Source: Chrysomallon squamiferum (Eukaryota > Mollusca > Gastropoda > Neomphalida > Peltospiridae). Taken from it: 64,000 bases of DNA. The translations under genes and the position numbers were made by a program. Below are positions 49,433-64,000 of this stretch, piece after piece; the first letter of the stretch is position 1, and the number at the start of each line of letters is the position of its first letter. Location of the stretch: positions 13,637,995 to 13,701,994 of the forward strand of contig CM022672.1 in NCBI GenBank assembly GCA_012295275.1. The letters are read 5' to 3'. The notes below the pieces were generated by a model. The model made no database searches. It was not told the origin of the DNA and saw only the letters and a list, made by a program, of their open reading frames with translations.

Positions 49433-49821
49433 TATAAAAAAACTATTATAAAGCACTTTAAAAATTTATAACAAATAGTGACTATTAATTATTGCCGTAA
49501 CTGATTTCTGCATGTATTTTGACATTTTGTAGATGGAATTTATGGACCCTCATTTTTGTACTATACTTTTAAAAGCATATCTTTTTTATAACTTGATTCT
49601 TAACACTCAGCCTACATAAAAGAAAATAGAAAATGTGGATTAAAACACTTGTTCATGGTCAGTTATTGTCTCTCTTCATCTCATTTTAAACAGTTTATTT
49701 TTGATACTCTTGTTATAACACAATTATGTGAGGATTTAACATCATCGAAATAAGTATATGTTTTTTCGGCTATACAGAATTTAGAGTCATTTCTTTGAAG
49801 TAAGGATCTTTATTCAGACAA

Positions 49822-49826
<5 letters not shown>

Positions 49827-49894
<68 letters not shown>
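49827..49894. repeat. (AG)n microsatellite
   Basis: About thirty-four AG units, some 200 bp before the candidate MFS transporter promoter. Confidence 0.97.
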
Positions 49895-49898
<4 letters not shown>

Positions 49899-50049
49899 TT
49901 ATATAGGCAGTAATAACTAATACAAATATTCTATTTATTCACTTCATTAATTATTTCTTGTTATTGCTGTTGTTCTTCTTTTTGTTGTTGCTAATATTAC
50001 ATATAATATATTTTAGCTCACTGGACGTCTTCAATAACCTTTTTTCAAG

Positions 50050-50330
50050 GTTCCGCCCAATTTAATATGGAAATCACATTGAATAAAATAAACCGGAAGT
50101 TATCTGTTTTGGTCTGCTAACAAATTCTTTGATGTTAGAAAATACATGGGTAACTCGTTTATTGTAATTGTAATCGGTAATAACGTGTAATTGTTTTGCC
50201 TCATTTCGTTGTATCATATTTTATGTCAAATACGAACAAAGAAAGGTACTGACACCTTCTGTTTCGTATGTGTTATTGTACTGCGTATCACTGCACGGCA
50301 CGTGCGGCCATTTAGTGTCAATACGACGTC
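50050..50330 (+). promoter_or_regulatory. Candidate promoter region of the MFS transporter
   Basis: AACCGGAAGT at 50091-50100 matches the ETS/GABP consensus common in TATA-less promoters. A more CpG-containing stretch follows at 50275-50330 with CGGCACGTGCGG (an E-box) and ACGACGTCAC (CRE-like). A possible donor, AAAG|GTACTG, lies at about 50246. It is the only promoter-like island between the neuropeptide gene and the transporter. Linking it to the transporter is inference, and the intervening first exon or exons are not resolved. Confidence 0.35.
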
Positions 50331-50339
50331 ACAATAGCT

Positions 50340-53685
<3,346 letters not shown>

Positions 53686-53689
53686 ACAG

Positions 53690-56140
53690 GAAAGCTGCAA
53701 GTATTACTCAGGAAGTGAACAATTTCAAGGATAATAAAAATGTTAAGAGCTCCATGAAAAGTAAACAAAGTATTATAACTGAGCAAAAAACAAAAATGGC
53801 TGACGGTGAGATTTTTAATTTGTTACTTCTACTTAATAATTATAATCTTAAAGTTTACTAATGATTGTTAATGGATCATTATTTTTAATTATTTATGTAC
53901 ATTATTTTATTTTATTTTATTTATTTATTTGTTTGTTTATTTTTTATTTTACACTTGTATTTGTTTACTCATTATAATAGTGAACATAATTGTAAAGGCA
54001 AATCTGTGTGAAACAAAACAATGATTCTAAACATGGCCCATTATGTATTATACTAAATAATAAAATTCATGAAGCTACACAGAATTTATATTTATTTAAA
54101 AATATTAGTAACTTGCTTTTACTGAATATCTTGTTGAGTCCGTCATATTCTGTCACCTCTCCATCTTTATCCATTTTCCATGTTATCTCTTTGTTTTCAC
54201 TGTTGTTGAAAGAAACACTTCATACATTGTGAATTTTTTGTTAATTCTTCATAGTATATAAGCAGTATATGATTATTTTTTTTTTTTTTTTTTTTTTTTT
54301 AAATTGTTATTATTATTTTTTTACAGTAGCATATAAAATTATCAAGCTGAAATTAATATAACATTATTGATGTCATTTTTGGTTTTGTTATTATTAATGT
54401 TAATATTTATTTTTAGTAATTTCTTAGATTATCTACTGATTAAGCTATTAATATGATGTACACTGACATAAAATGTAATGTTATACATATGTTTAATATA
54501 TATTTGTATGCTGTTCTGGATTTTTTTTTTTTTATTTTATTTATTATTGTTATTTTTTCATAATATAATACACGGCTTAAAGGAATAAGAAAATACTAAT
54601 ATACTAGCATGAAATAGTTTAGAAATGATTTTTTAATGAAAATTTTCAGAAAATCATATCAGTGTGCTAGTTATGTTACAAAATGAATTATTTGCATAAT
54701 TTTTCAGCAAATCATGGGTTCTGTCGCGATTTGAAAATTTACAATGTCTATGTGCTGCTTGTGCTGCTGGTCACTTACCTTCTGAACCAGCTTGACCGGT
54801 ATATGCTGGCCATCACATCAAAGGCAATAGCTCAAGAAATTCACTATGGAGACCAGGTCTGCATGGTAAATAATTCTTTCCCTGTGGCTGAACTCAATCA
54901 CGTCAAATGCAATGCGACAGAACCAACAAGGTGAGCTGATATTTAAATGCATCTAGTAATATTTACAACCAGGAAAATGAAAATGTACCTATGATGCAGT
55001 GAATGAAGAAATTAAAAAAAAAATAATAATGATAAAATAAAACAAATGTGACTAAAATGATTCTTTTACAAATCCAAGTTATTATTTGATTGTTTTGGGT
55101 TGCCTGCCATACACTGACAATAAAATAAAACTGTTACAAATAAATTAATACAGCCATTTTACCTTTGGTGTTACAAATCAGTAATTTAAAAAAAAAAAAG
55201 TAAAAAATAATAATGACAAAAATTATTTTATATAAATTCAAATTATTATTTGATTGTTTTAGACTAGCTGTCTTTGTTAATAACAAAATACGACAGTAAA
55301 ATAAAATACAAATATATGAATACAGCCATCTTACTTGAGTCATGATGTTTTAATATATATGGTTTACTAACAGTTGTATTTGTTCTGACATTTAAGAACA
55401 CTTTAGAGCTGATAAGAGCTGACATGTCTACCCCTATACTCAGTGACATCATGACTACAGAGAAACAGCATATATTTTTAAACTGTACTACTTGTTTCAT
55501 GTTATTCTTTCTTATTAAGTTTATATGACAAAAAACAATAAAAAAAACAGTCTATTTAGATTATTTCTTCATATCAAAGACACGCTAAAGGTCATTTAAT
55601 ATATAAAGGATGTAAATCAATATACTTGAGAAAAATAATTTAAACTTTAAACAACAAGATTGATTTATGAAACAAAATATGGTGAATTCATCCATCAACA
55701 ACAACATAAAACTATATTAGTACAAACATCAATTAATACACTACTTTTTTATTGTCAATATCTTCATAATGATTATCATGTGAATTTATAAATCTTGAAT
55801 TGGGATTCATACATATTCAGTTATGATCATAGTGTAGTTAAATATGACACTATATAGCATTATATAACAGTTAACAATTTTATTTGTTTTATTTAAAAAT
55901 TAAAAAATTAAAGTATTATAACTACTAATAATGTTTTTAAGTAAAACAAATAAACATTTGATATAAGTTTATAATTATTATTACTATTATTATTTATTTA
56001 TTTATTGTTATTATTGTTATTACTATTATTACTGTTATTATTATTACTATTATTTATTATTATTACTATTATTATTTATTTATTTATTGTTATTATTGTT
56101 ATTATTGTTATTACTATTATTACTGTTATTATTATTACTA

Positions 56141-56173
<33 letters not shown>

Positions 56174-56182
56174 TATTTATTA

Positions 56183-56238
<56 letters not shown>

Positions 56239-56701
56239 TATCATTAGTCTTACTACTTTTATTATTACCATTATTTGTTTATTTGTTTATTGTTTTAATC
56301 TCTTGCAGTTGTTTGGCTATCAGCAATGCAAATGGCAGCCATGTTTGTAAATTTGACTACAATGGACAGGGCTGGGATTATCAGATCCTTGCTGGACCTG
56401 TCTTCATCCTTATCTACACGTTTATGGGCATCTTTGTGGGATTTGCTGCAGATATCTACAATCGGAAAATTTTACTTGCAATTTGTCTTATCTTCTGGTC
56501 CATCATGACAATCCTAACTGGTTTGGTTACTTCCTATTGGCAGCTTGTCATTCTCAGATTTGGGCTGGGTATGGGGTAAGGAAAATAATTTCATAACATA
56601 CACTGTTAACAATAGAAGTAGTTGTAATGATACTAATGGAAATATCATATATATATATATATATATATACAGAGAGAGAGAGACACAGAGACAGAAATAT
56701 C

Positions 56702-56732
<31 letters not shown>

Positions 56733-56752
56733 GAGAGACACAGAGACAGAGA

Positions 56753-56834
<82 letters not shown>

Positions 56835-59244
56835 TATATAGACAGATAGATAGCAGCAGAATATGTAGTTGTTGCAGCAACCACAGATCTAGTAGATCAA
56901 ACTGTAGTTGGGTTATTTGTAATAATAATCAGAAGTAGTAGTAGTAGTACTGGTAGCAGCAGATTCCTTTTAGTCAGTGTAACAGTATTAGTCACAGTAC
57001 CAAATGTCTGAAAATAAAAATATTTATTTCTTTTGTTAAAAAATGTGTTTACCTGTTATTAATAATAGTATGTATATAGTTGATGTAACAGTAGTATTAT
57101 TATAGTTTATTAGTTAAATTTGGAAAATATCTTAGTAAGTAAATACTAAATAAATTATTTCACTACATTATCTTGCAGAGAGGCTGGTTGTACTCCATTT
57201 GCAGCATCAATGATTGCTGACTATTTTTCGGAGTCGATGCGAGGAGCTGCTATGGGAATATATAACTGGGGTATCTATTTTGGTTACAGCATGTCTTATG
57301 CTATAGGCAACTTCATAACCTTAGCCAACATCAATAACCAGGTGAGAAACTTAAAAATATTTAAGTTAGAATTATCTGCTTCAGTTACAGTATGCCCTAT
57401 ACTATAGGCTACATTATCACTATAGCAGACGTCAGTAACATTTGTTTTGAGTATTGCTGCTCTCTTTTTTTAAGGGAGGATGAATGTTTTTATTTGTTTT
57501 TATTAATTTTTTAAATAATAAATTTATATGATATTCCATGTCAATATTTAACAAAGAAAACAAAATTTGTTACTGTTTTTGATTTTCAGTGAATTTTGAA
57601 GTTCAGAATTATTTTACAAGAATCTCAGGATTTTTAGATTAATTTCTTATTCAGAAGCTTTTAGGTAAGGCACAGTGAGAAGAAGAAGAATAATTTTTTT
57701 TATCAGTACCAGATAAACAAAGTCGAGAATAAACTAACTCTAAATCATTTAATACTTTTAACACTGCTTAATCAACCCAGAACATATTGTTAATATTAAT
57801 AAAGTCTTGAAAACGTGAGACATTTTATATTTTACAGGGATGGCGATGGACGTTTTTCATATCTGGAATTCCTGGTGTCATAGTGGGACTCATGATTCTT
57901 GCCACTGTGAAGGAACCAGAGAGAAAACGAGCCCAGCCAGTGACAGACTTTCGACAGAATGATTCCAGAAGTAGCACAACAAAAATCAGATTAATGACTG
58001 CCTTAAAGGCATTCCTTAGACCCTCTATCTTACTGCTGTGTATTGCTGGATCTTTCAGAAATGCAGGTAGTAACATTAAAAAAAATATATAAATATTTAT
58101 GATAATGTAAATAATAAATGTTAAAAAGTTTAATGGACTAAATAATACTAGTTATGTGTTGTGGATAATATTTATGATAGTAATAATTTTTTTATATATA
58201 TAATAAATTTATATCATTTGTCTGTTCTTTTCAGTTTTTTCAGTTTTATATAATCATCTTCAAGTTTTGCATTTTACTAATTAATCCAAATTCGTTATTA
58301 CAAATGCTTGTAACATTAATGTTTCTGTGTACTTCTGTAGTTTTATTTTTTAATATATATATATTTTTGTTTGCAGCTGGGTATGTGTGGGCTTACAACA
58401 CTCAGCTGTATTTTGATTCTATCACTGGGACTGAGACAAAACAGCTGGTTGGAACGTACATGTCTTGGATTCCTCTTGTTGGTGGAAGTATTGGAGTTGT
58501 GCTCGGAGGTTTCATCTCTGATGTGCTTGTCTACAGGAAGGGTCTGCATTTCAGAGTCATCATTCTTGTGGCCAGTCAGGTATGAGTGGGTGTGACTTCA
58601 TATTTTTGTAAATGATTCACTTTTTAAGCTAGGAAAGTTGAAATGTAGATACAGGCATTAAAATGTCGAGCAGTTATATGGTCCAGTCTATATAACTCAG
58701 TATTTTGTTTTTTTTTATTATTTATTTTTGGTGTTCTCTGTTATTCTCATATTGTCACACCAATGTATTTATTATTAATGTAATAGTCATGCTGTCACTC
58801 TAATATATTTATTTTTTAATGAAATTCTCATACTAGTACTCCAATGTATTTATTTTTAAATATAAATTATATTACATGTACACAAATATATTTGTTTTTA
58901 ACATTTTGTCAGTTAAATGGTACTGACAAAATTTATCACATTAATTTATTTTTCTAAATTATGTCATTTAAAGTTAAGTGATGATTTATGTTACAGAATG
59001 TTAAAGTTATGAAATGTCTGTTGCTACAAATAATTATGATTAAGAAAAACATTTTGTTTTAGATTCTGGCAGCTCCATTTGCAGCAGGGACATTGTTTCT
59101 TGATCCTCCATATGCATTCTTAAGCCAGATTCCTGCCTACATAATTGGTATTTAAATAATTTCTTTACAGAATACATATATTATACAATTAACTTTTGCA
59201 CTAATGGAAATAATAATAATAAAAGCAGTCTTAATAGTTATTAA

Positions 59245-59314
<70 letters not shown>

Positions 59315-60329
59315 GTAACATTTGCTTGATTATGTTTACCATTTTATTATTTGCTTTTATAATTTGACTAAATCAGCCTAGCAATTAAATATTGTATTTT
59401 TTTTCAGAATTGTTTAATTAAACAGCTTTAGATTAATATTATAAATTCTGGATTTGAAATCCAGAATACCACTAGAAAACAATAATATTTTATGAATACT
59501 ACTAAATAATTTTCAGTGATGGATGCTGAAATTGTTTCACTTGATTACAAATCACAGCTAATTTCTATTTCAGGAGAGATGTGGGTGGGGGTGACATTGA
59601 CTGTGTTAGTTGAACTCGTTCCATTCAGTATCCGCACTTCTGCAGTAGCAGTGTATCTGTTCATCATCAGTAACATAGGTGGCACCATGCCCTTGCTAGT
59701 ACCACCCATACAGAAAGCTTTTGAGACCAGCGGCTTCACTACAACAGATTCTCTGAGAGGTAAATACACTTCTTGAAAATAAATATTTTATGGTTTTATC
59801 TCTAGTCAAAACAGTTAAAATAATCATGATGGATAAAAATCATTAACAGGATACACATTTCTAAATGCAAAATCTTTGAATATTTTTTCTTGTTCCATAA
59901 ATATATATTTTTAATATGGATAATAATCCATATTGTGATATGTTGTTTTGGCTTCTATTTCTGCTTTCTTGTATATTTACTTTCTGATTTTCTGAAATTC
60001 AAACTGATGATATAACTTCATTTTCTTAACAAAATAGTTTCAACTGCTGTTATTACTGTGGTCCTCAACAATATTATCCTATAAATGTATTAAAAGTACT
60101 TTGAATGGGCTGTATAGTACCTTATAGCAAAATCTCCAGATATTTACAATTCACTGATTTTTTTAATTTGATTTTTTTAGGTGCACTTTACATCTTGTAT
60201 CCTGGACTTTATGTGCTTGCATCTGTGTTGTTCTTGCTTACAATGTTTGTGCTGAAGCGTGATCAACAAAAAGTGCTGGCATATACTCCACTGATCTCAC
60301 AAAACGATGATGAAAGCAAAGATGAGTAA
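53690..60329 (+). CDS. Spinster-like major facilitator superfamily transporter, nine coding exons
   Basis: Coding exons: 53690-53805, 54708-54930, 56309-56575, 57179-57341, 57838-58066, 58377-58579, 59063-59147, 59574-59759 and 60181-60329; all phases join. The protein is 518 aa from the ATG at 53754 or 504 aa from 53796. The first exon stays open to its acceptor, so a further 5' coding exon is possible. About twelve hydrophobic segments are visible. TM1 ends NQLDRYMLAI as in spinster-like proteins; the TM2-TM3 loop has motif A (GFAADIYNRK); FGLGMGEAGCTPFAASMIADYF matches the spinster GxGEA segment in TM4. The TM1-TM2 loop is unusually long, with four Cys and N-glycosylation sequons (NNS, NAT, NGS), so it should be extracellular or lumenal. 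The C-tail is acidic (NDDESKDE). Spinster-type carriers move sphingolipids or lysophospholipids; the substrate here is unknown. It may belong to an expanded invertebrate subfamily. Confidence 0.88.
55072..55335. repeat. Diverged two-copy direct repeat in MFS intron 2
   Basis: AAGTTATTATTTGATTGTTTT ... ACAATAAAATAAAA ... ATACAGCCATTTTAC at about 55075-55160 recurs as AAATTATTATTTGATTGTTTT ... GACAGTAAAATAAAA ... ATACAGCCATCTTAC at about 55238-55335. Offset is about 165 bp. Confidence 0.7.
55990..56240. repeat. Complex (ATT)n array in MFS intron 2
   Basis: Some 250 bp of TTA/ATT units with ACT, GTT and TTTA interruptions; the internal block near 56015-56080 is repeated near 56100-56150. It ends about 70 bp before the third coding exon. 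Confidence 0.92.
56646..56831. repeat. Duplicated compound (AT)n-(AG)n microsatellite in MFS intron 3
   Basis: An AT run followed by CAGAGAGAGAG-ACACAGAGACAG is present twice about 58 bp apart, the second copy expanding into a long AG tract. Overlapping ORFs on both strands are spurious. Confidence 0.93.
57350..57445 (+). pseudogene. Partial duplicate of MFS exon 4 within the following intron
   Basis: The sequence at 57382-57441 aligns without gaps to the 3' end of the exon at 57282-57341, about 70% identical by eye, at an offset of about 101 bp. In the exon frame it reads ...CFSYSMPYTIGYIITIADVSN against ...YFGYSMSYAIGNFITLANINN, keeping YSM, IG, IT and N. An in-frame TAA lies just upstream, near 57360. 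GCTTCAG precedes it and GAC|GTCAGT lies inside it, so weak splice sites exist. It looks like a tandem exon-end duplication, decayed or partly functional. Confidence 0.6.
58700..58920. repeat. Degenerate tandem array in MFS intron 6, unit about 55 bp
   Basis: Four units of the type ATTCTCATATTGTCAC-xx-CAATGTATTTATT-TTTAATG recur at about 58742, 58785, 58832 and 58870. Confidence 0.6.
59244..59313. repeat. (ATT)n microsatellite in MFS intron 7
   Basis: About twenty-three uninterrupted ATT units. Confidence 0.97.
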
Positions 60330-60563
60330 CTACAAGAATATAGTTTGGGAAAGTATATTATCTCTGGAATTCAGAGAATGATCTTAGTTTCTGTGATACA
60401 ATAATGTCAGATTTGGCCAGTAAGATCTGTGAATTTGATTTTTTATCATGAGTTACATGTTATGTCTTTTCTACATTAATTTAGCTAAGTATAAGTTGTT
60501 TAAATATTGAACAACTACTTATTTTCTATTTAATAATTGATTTGTGATTTCTCTGTATGTATA

Positions 60564-60569
60564 ATTAAA
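60564..60569 (+). terminator. Candidate MFS transporter polyadenylation signal ATTAAA
   Basis: The common variant hexamer ATTAAA lies 235 bp after the stop codon and is followed by GT-rich sequence (TG units at about 60590-60620), the usual downstream element arrangement. Confidence 0.5.
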
Positions 60570-60830
60570 GAGTGTAAGTTTGGATCTAAGTGTGTGTGTG
60601 TGTGTGTTTGTGAGTGTGTTTTGAAAAATTTTCTGTGATAAGCATGTCATGTTATTTAGCTATTATTGTGTGTGATTTAAATTATAAAACTTTCTTCTTT
60701 TTTTTTTTAATGTATTGTACTGACATATATTCATGTATTTTTATAAAGATACCTATTTTTATTTTTAAATGTACCAGGAGTTATTTATTTTGTGTATGGT
60801 ACTAAAAACTATACATCATGCGTACAGAGA

Positions 60831-60969
60831 TGTGTGTGTGTGTGTGTGTGTGTGTCTGTCTGTCAGTCTTGTGTGTGTGTGTGTATGTCTGTCTGTCTCT
60901 GTGTGTGTGTGTCTGTCTCTCTGTGTGTGTGTGTGTGTGTGTGTGTGTCTGTGTGTGTGTCTGTGTCTG
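60831..60969. repeat. (TG)n with TGTC interruptions
   Basis: TG units with repeated TCTG interruptions directly abut the left end of the transposon remnant. ORFs here on both strands are repeat translations. Confidence 0.95.
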
Positions 60970-60974
60970 TACAC

Positions 60975-61376
60975 AGGGTGTCCCATAAGTTTCCATACAT
61001 ATGGTTTTTAACATTGTATTTTTTAATTTGGTATTAATGTACGTCAGTGGTTAGATCAGCAGTTTCCAGGTGCATGGATTGGTTGGCGTGGTCCTGTGGA
61101 ATGGCTTCCCAGATCCCCAGACCTTACCCCACTTGATTTTTACCTTTGGTGGCATTTGAAGGCCATGATGTATCAGGAAAAAATACACAACATAAATTAT
61201 CTCAAGCAACGTATGACCAACGCTGTGCTTGAGATTGTTCTTCAGCAGTGGAGGACACACAATGAACTGTGTTTTCAACATAATAGCAGTCATGTAGAGC
61301 ATATTATATAAATAAAAATGGTTTTTCAAATAAAAACATTCATTTTTCCTATGTATGGAATTTTATGGGACACCCT
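60975..61376 (+). mobile_element. Short IS630/Tc1/mariner-superfamily element with terminal inverted repeats
   Basis: The left end begins AGGGTGTCCCATAAGTTTCC at 60975. The right end, read on the minus strand from 61376, begins AGGGTGTCCCATAAAATTCC. The matching continues through CATACAT, giving about 26 bp of inverted repeat with two or three mismatches. Between them is only the C-terminal part of a transposase frame. At about 402 bp it is an internally deleted, non-autonomous copy. A TA target duplication is expected for this superfamily, but TA/TG microsatellites at both flanks make it hard to define. Confidence 0.85.
61027..61311 (+). pseudogene. C-terminal remnant of a DDE transposase
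   Basis: The frame is open from 61027 to a TAA just after 61311. It contains FPGAWIGWRGPVEW, PRSPDLTPLDFYLWWHLK and a C-terminal helix region ending HVEHII. The SPDLTPLDFxLW segment carries the last acidic catalytic position of IS630/Tc1/mariner-type transposases. The N-terminal DNA-binding domain and the first two catalytic Asp residues are missing, so the product cannot transpose the element. Confidence 0.85.
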
Positions 61377-61379
61377 ATA

Positions 61380-62025
61380 TATATATAATTTTATAAATAT
61401 TTCATTATACAATCAGTTTATATTTATTTCATTGCCATTTTAAATCAAAAGGTATTTTCAATATATAAAAAACACAGAATTTCAAAGTGGGATAAGCAAG
61501 ATCTCCAAAAATATTACTCAACTTTAATTAATACTCTCATTTATATTATTTTTTAGTCTTGGCTGTCACAGATAATTATTAAATTTATAAAAATTACTTA
61601 TTTTTTAAATTTTTAAATTTTATTTAATTTAATTTATTTATTTTATTTATTTTATTTTTTTGTTTGTTTTATATATTTTTTTTCTTCACACATAAAAACT
61701 ATTGAGATTATTTAACTTTGTCATTAGTGGTGAGACAGTGCTTCCAAGAACTGTTTCGTTGCATTTATCAAAAACCATTTTCTTTCTGTGTATTGTATAT
61801 TTTATTTATAATATTTAATATCTTTCTAAATTTATAATCCATCTGTTGATAAAAAAAAGTTTCTATGAATGTTTTGTATTGTTTTTACTTCAGATCAGTC
61901 ACAATATTTGTGATACATAACAACTGCTGGTTTAATGTTTAAGTGCTTTTCCTGACAAATAATTCATAAATCCAATGTGAATAAAGGGAAAATATGATTC
62001 AAATTTTTTTTTTTTAAAGTCATAA
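61380..62025. other. Intergenic, nothing recognised
   Basis: AT-rich sequence with TTTA and T runs at 61600-61685. No ORF of interest. Confidence 0.7.
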
Positions 62026-62027
62026 AA

Positions 62028-62297
62028 TAAAAATTAGCTTTTGAATACATTAAACAGATTATTTAAATAATAATAATAAAAATATAATAAAATACAAATT
62101 AGCTTTTGAATACATTAAACAGATTATTTAAATAACATTAAGAAAAATATAATAAAATACAAATTAGCTTTTGAATACATTAAACAGATTATTTAAATAA
62201 TAATAAGAAAAATATAATAAAATACAAATTAACTTTTGAATACATTAAACAGATTATTTAAATAATAATAAGAAAAATATAATAAAATACAAATTAG
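62028..62297. repeat. 65-bp tandem repeat, about four copies
   Basis: The unit contains AAATTAGCTTTTGAATACAT, TAAACAGATTATTTAAATAA and AAAAATATAATAAAATAC. Successive copies of the GCTT position fall at 62037, 62102, 62167, 62232 and 62297, an exact 65-bp period. Copies are nearly identical, so expansion is recent. Confidence 0.96.
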
Positions 62298-64000
62298 CAT
62301 ATTTATTATTAGCAGTTATGTTAAATATGTTAATAACTCACTCATTTTCATTTATTACAGAAAAATTGGATAACACATTCATTAAAACAAAACGTGAACA
62401 AATTTAAGTAATAGTCTGGATATTTGTGTTAAAAAAAGAAAAAGGAAATACAGTTGGCGGAAATAGTTGATATAAAAGTACAGTAGAAAATGTTAAAAAT
62501 CTGATAAATACATTTTTATTTGGAATTACTTGGTGAAATTTATACACATAGGTAAAAAGTGTGATGTATCTATAACATAAGAGGTTTTCTCAACATACAC
62601 TAAATTAAACTTGTGGAATTAAGTATTTATTTCATTTTATGGAATCAGCTTAACCATAAGATTTCAGCTACCCAAGTATTGTTTGTGCAAATACAATAAA
62701 AAAAAAAAAAAAAACCCAAAACCTCCAAATCTATCTAAATGTGTTTTGCATTATTTTGCCTATAACATATCCCATTTTATTTACATTTTTCCAAACTGTT
62801 GCCCCTCATGTAAATAGTCTTAAATTTAATGCAACTCACTCATTTATACACACACAAACATATATATGCATATCCATACATATACACACACGTAATAAAG
62901 CTGACAACTCCATTAAATATTCTGTATGCAATCAGCAGATTAAAAAACATTTTTCCTTGGTTCATATTCTTATCTTTATTATTAAAAAAATAACAATAAA
63001 ACAAAACAATAAAAATTCTCCGAAATTTAATTTTTATTATGTCTAAATGTTTCCTACAAATCAAAAACAAAATACAACAAAATAAAATCAAACAATTACT
63101 TAACGTCTGTTTTAGGAGTTCTCAAAATTTCAACAAAAAATTAAAAATTGAGCTACATGCCCATGGCATTTTAAATGGATCCCTAACATCCCTATTTAGA
63201 ATTAAATAAATAATACTACCATCAGTTTCAAATCACTACATTTACTTTAAAGAAAAAAGCCTGTATCTTACTTTAACACTTATCTTTCAAGGTTATATGA
63301 AAAATGACGGGGTTAGTTTTGGGGTGGGCTGTTTATAATGAAATTAATCTCCATATATTAATCTCTTTTCTGAAATGTTGGATCTGACCCTGCTCGAATC
63401 TAGATTCTGTTTTCATTAAAAATACGAAACATAAAAATAAAACTCATATTGAAACATTCTTTTTCACGAATTTAACATGTATACAAATGAAAAAAAAAAA
63501 CAACTATACAAATCTGTTTATTTACAAAATAAAAGCAATTTAACCAAATAATAATTAATCAAAACTGGCAGGAAACTAAATGCTAATTTTTCTTATATAA
63601 AAAAGTATTTATAATAAATAAAAAAGATACCAGGATGATGAATTCATTATTGTTTCAATTGAAAAGGGCTGTTTACATCACAAAAAGAAAAGGTTATGAT
63701 AAATAAATAATTACTTCCACAACCACATTTATATATATATATATCAAGCCTGGAATTTGCTTTTAACTTCAACAAAATCATGAATTTATTTTTCTTTAAA
63801 ACTATCTTCAGAACTAAATCAATAATTGTACTGTTATTTTGCAGGGTTTTTTTAGGTACTGTTTACAATATATATATATATATATTTTAATTTCAACATT
63901 TTAAAATTATTACGAATTTAGTTTTTTTTATATCAAATTTATTTTGAAATTAACTTTTACGCATTTAGGTTCTATCAGTTATTCTTATATTCATATTTAA
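62298..64000. other. Intergenic, nothing recognised
   Basis: AT-rich sequence with an A run at 62700-62714, short AT runs at about 63730-63742 and 63870-63885, and no protein-like ORF. It may contain UTR or intron of a gene outside the window. Confidence 0.6.

Noticed and set aside
56554-56938. ORFs of alternating Arg-Glu or Ser-Leu on both strands
   Set aside because: Translations of an AG/AT microsatellite inside an MFS intron.
60769-61037. Cys-Val and Thr-His ORFs
   Set aside because: Translations of the TG microsatellite beside the transposon remnant.

Overview
The window is animal nuclear DNA, strongly AT-rich outside exons, full of microsatellites, with conventional GT-AG introns. The gene content (a laminin gamma chain, VAMP4, a multicopy neuropeptide precursor, a spinster-like MFS transporter) fits a bilaterian. 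A long tandem-repeat neuropeptide precursor in such DNA suggests a lophotrochozoan, most likely a mollusc; this is inference, not shown by any one sequence. Bacterial-type features (operons, ribosome binding sites, CRISPR) are absent.

Layout. 1-9172 is probably intron 1 of the laminin gamma gene (minus strand). Only its first coding exon, at 9173-9572, lies in the window. 9573-14830 is a divergent intergenic region with a CRE/E-box cluster. 14831-18053 is a complete seven-exon VAMP4 gene (plus strand, 142 aa). 22103-33632 is a complete 17-exon minus-strand gene (1404 aa): a long disordered, cell-cycle/cytoskeleton-like protein ending in a gamma-glutamylcyclotransferase-fold domain that appears to lack the catalytic Glu. 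I cannot name it. 40864-43966 is a neuropeptide gene: a CCAAT/TATA promoter, a 5' UTR exon, one intron, and a single coding exon of 338 aa with a signal peptide, an eight-Cys region and about ten [YWF]G[TR]L-type peptides between dibasic sites. 53690-60329 is a spinster-like MFS transporter in nine coding exons (about 504-518 aa, start uncertain), with a decayed or nascent partial exon duplicate in one intron. 60975-61376 is a short IS630/Tc1/mariner-superfamily derivative with both inverted termini and only the C-terminal end of its transposase. The rest to 64000 is non-coding, with a 65-bp tandem array.

The splice models were assembled by hand; all exon phases of VAMP4, the GGCT-fold gene and the MFS gene join without a frameshift, which is strong internal support. 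The genes do not form a pathway; they are independent loci of secretion, extracellular matrix, transport and signalling.

The most interesting objects are the neuropeptide precursor (Cys-rich N-terminal region followed by KR-flanked YG peptides, an architecture reminiscent of opioid propeptides), the GGCT-fold pseudoenzyme fused to a KEN-box-bearing disordered protein, the in-frame exon-like duplicate in the MFS gene, and several degenerate tandem arrays.
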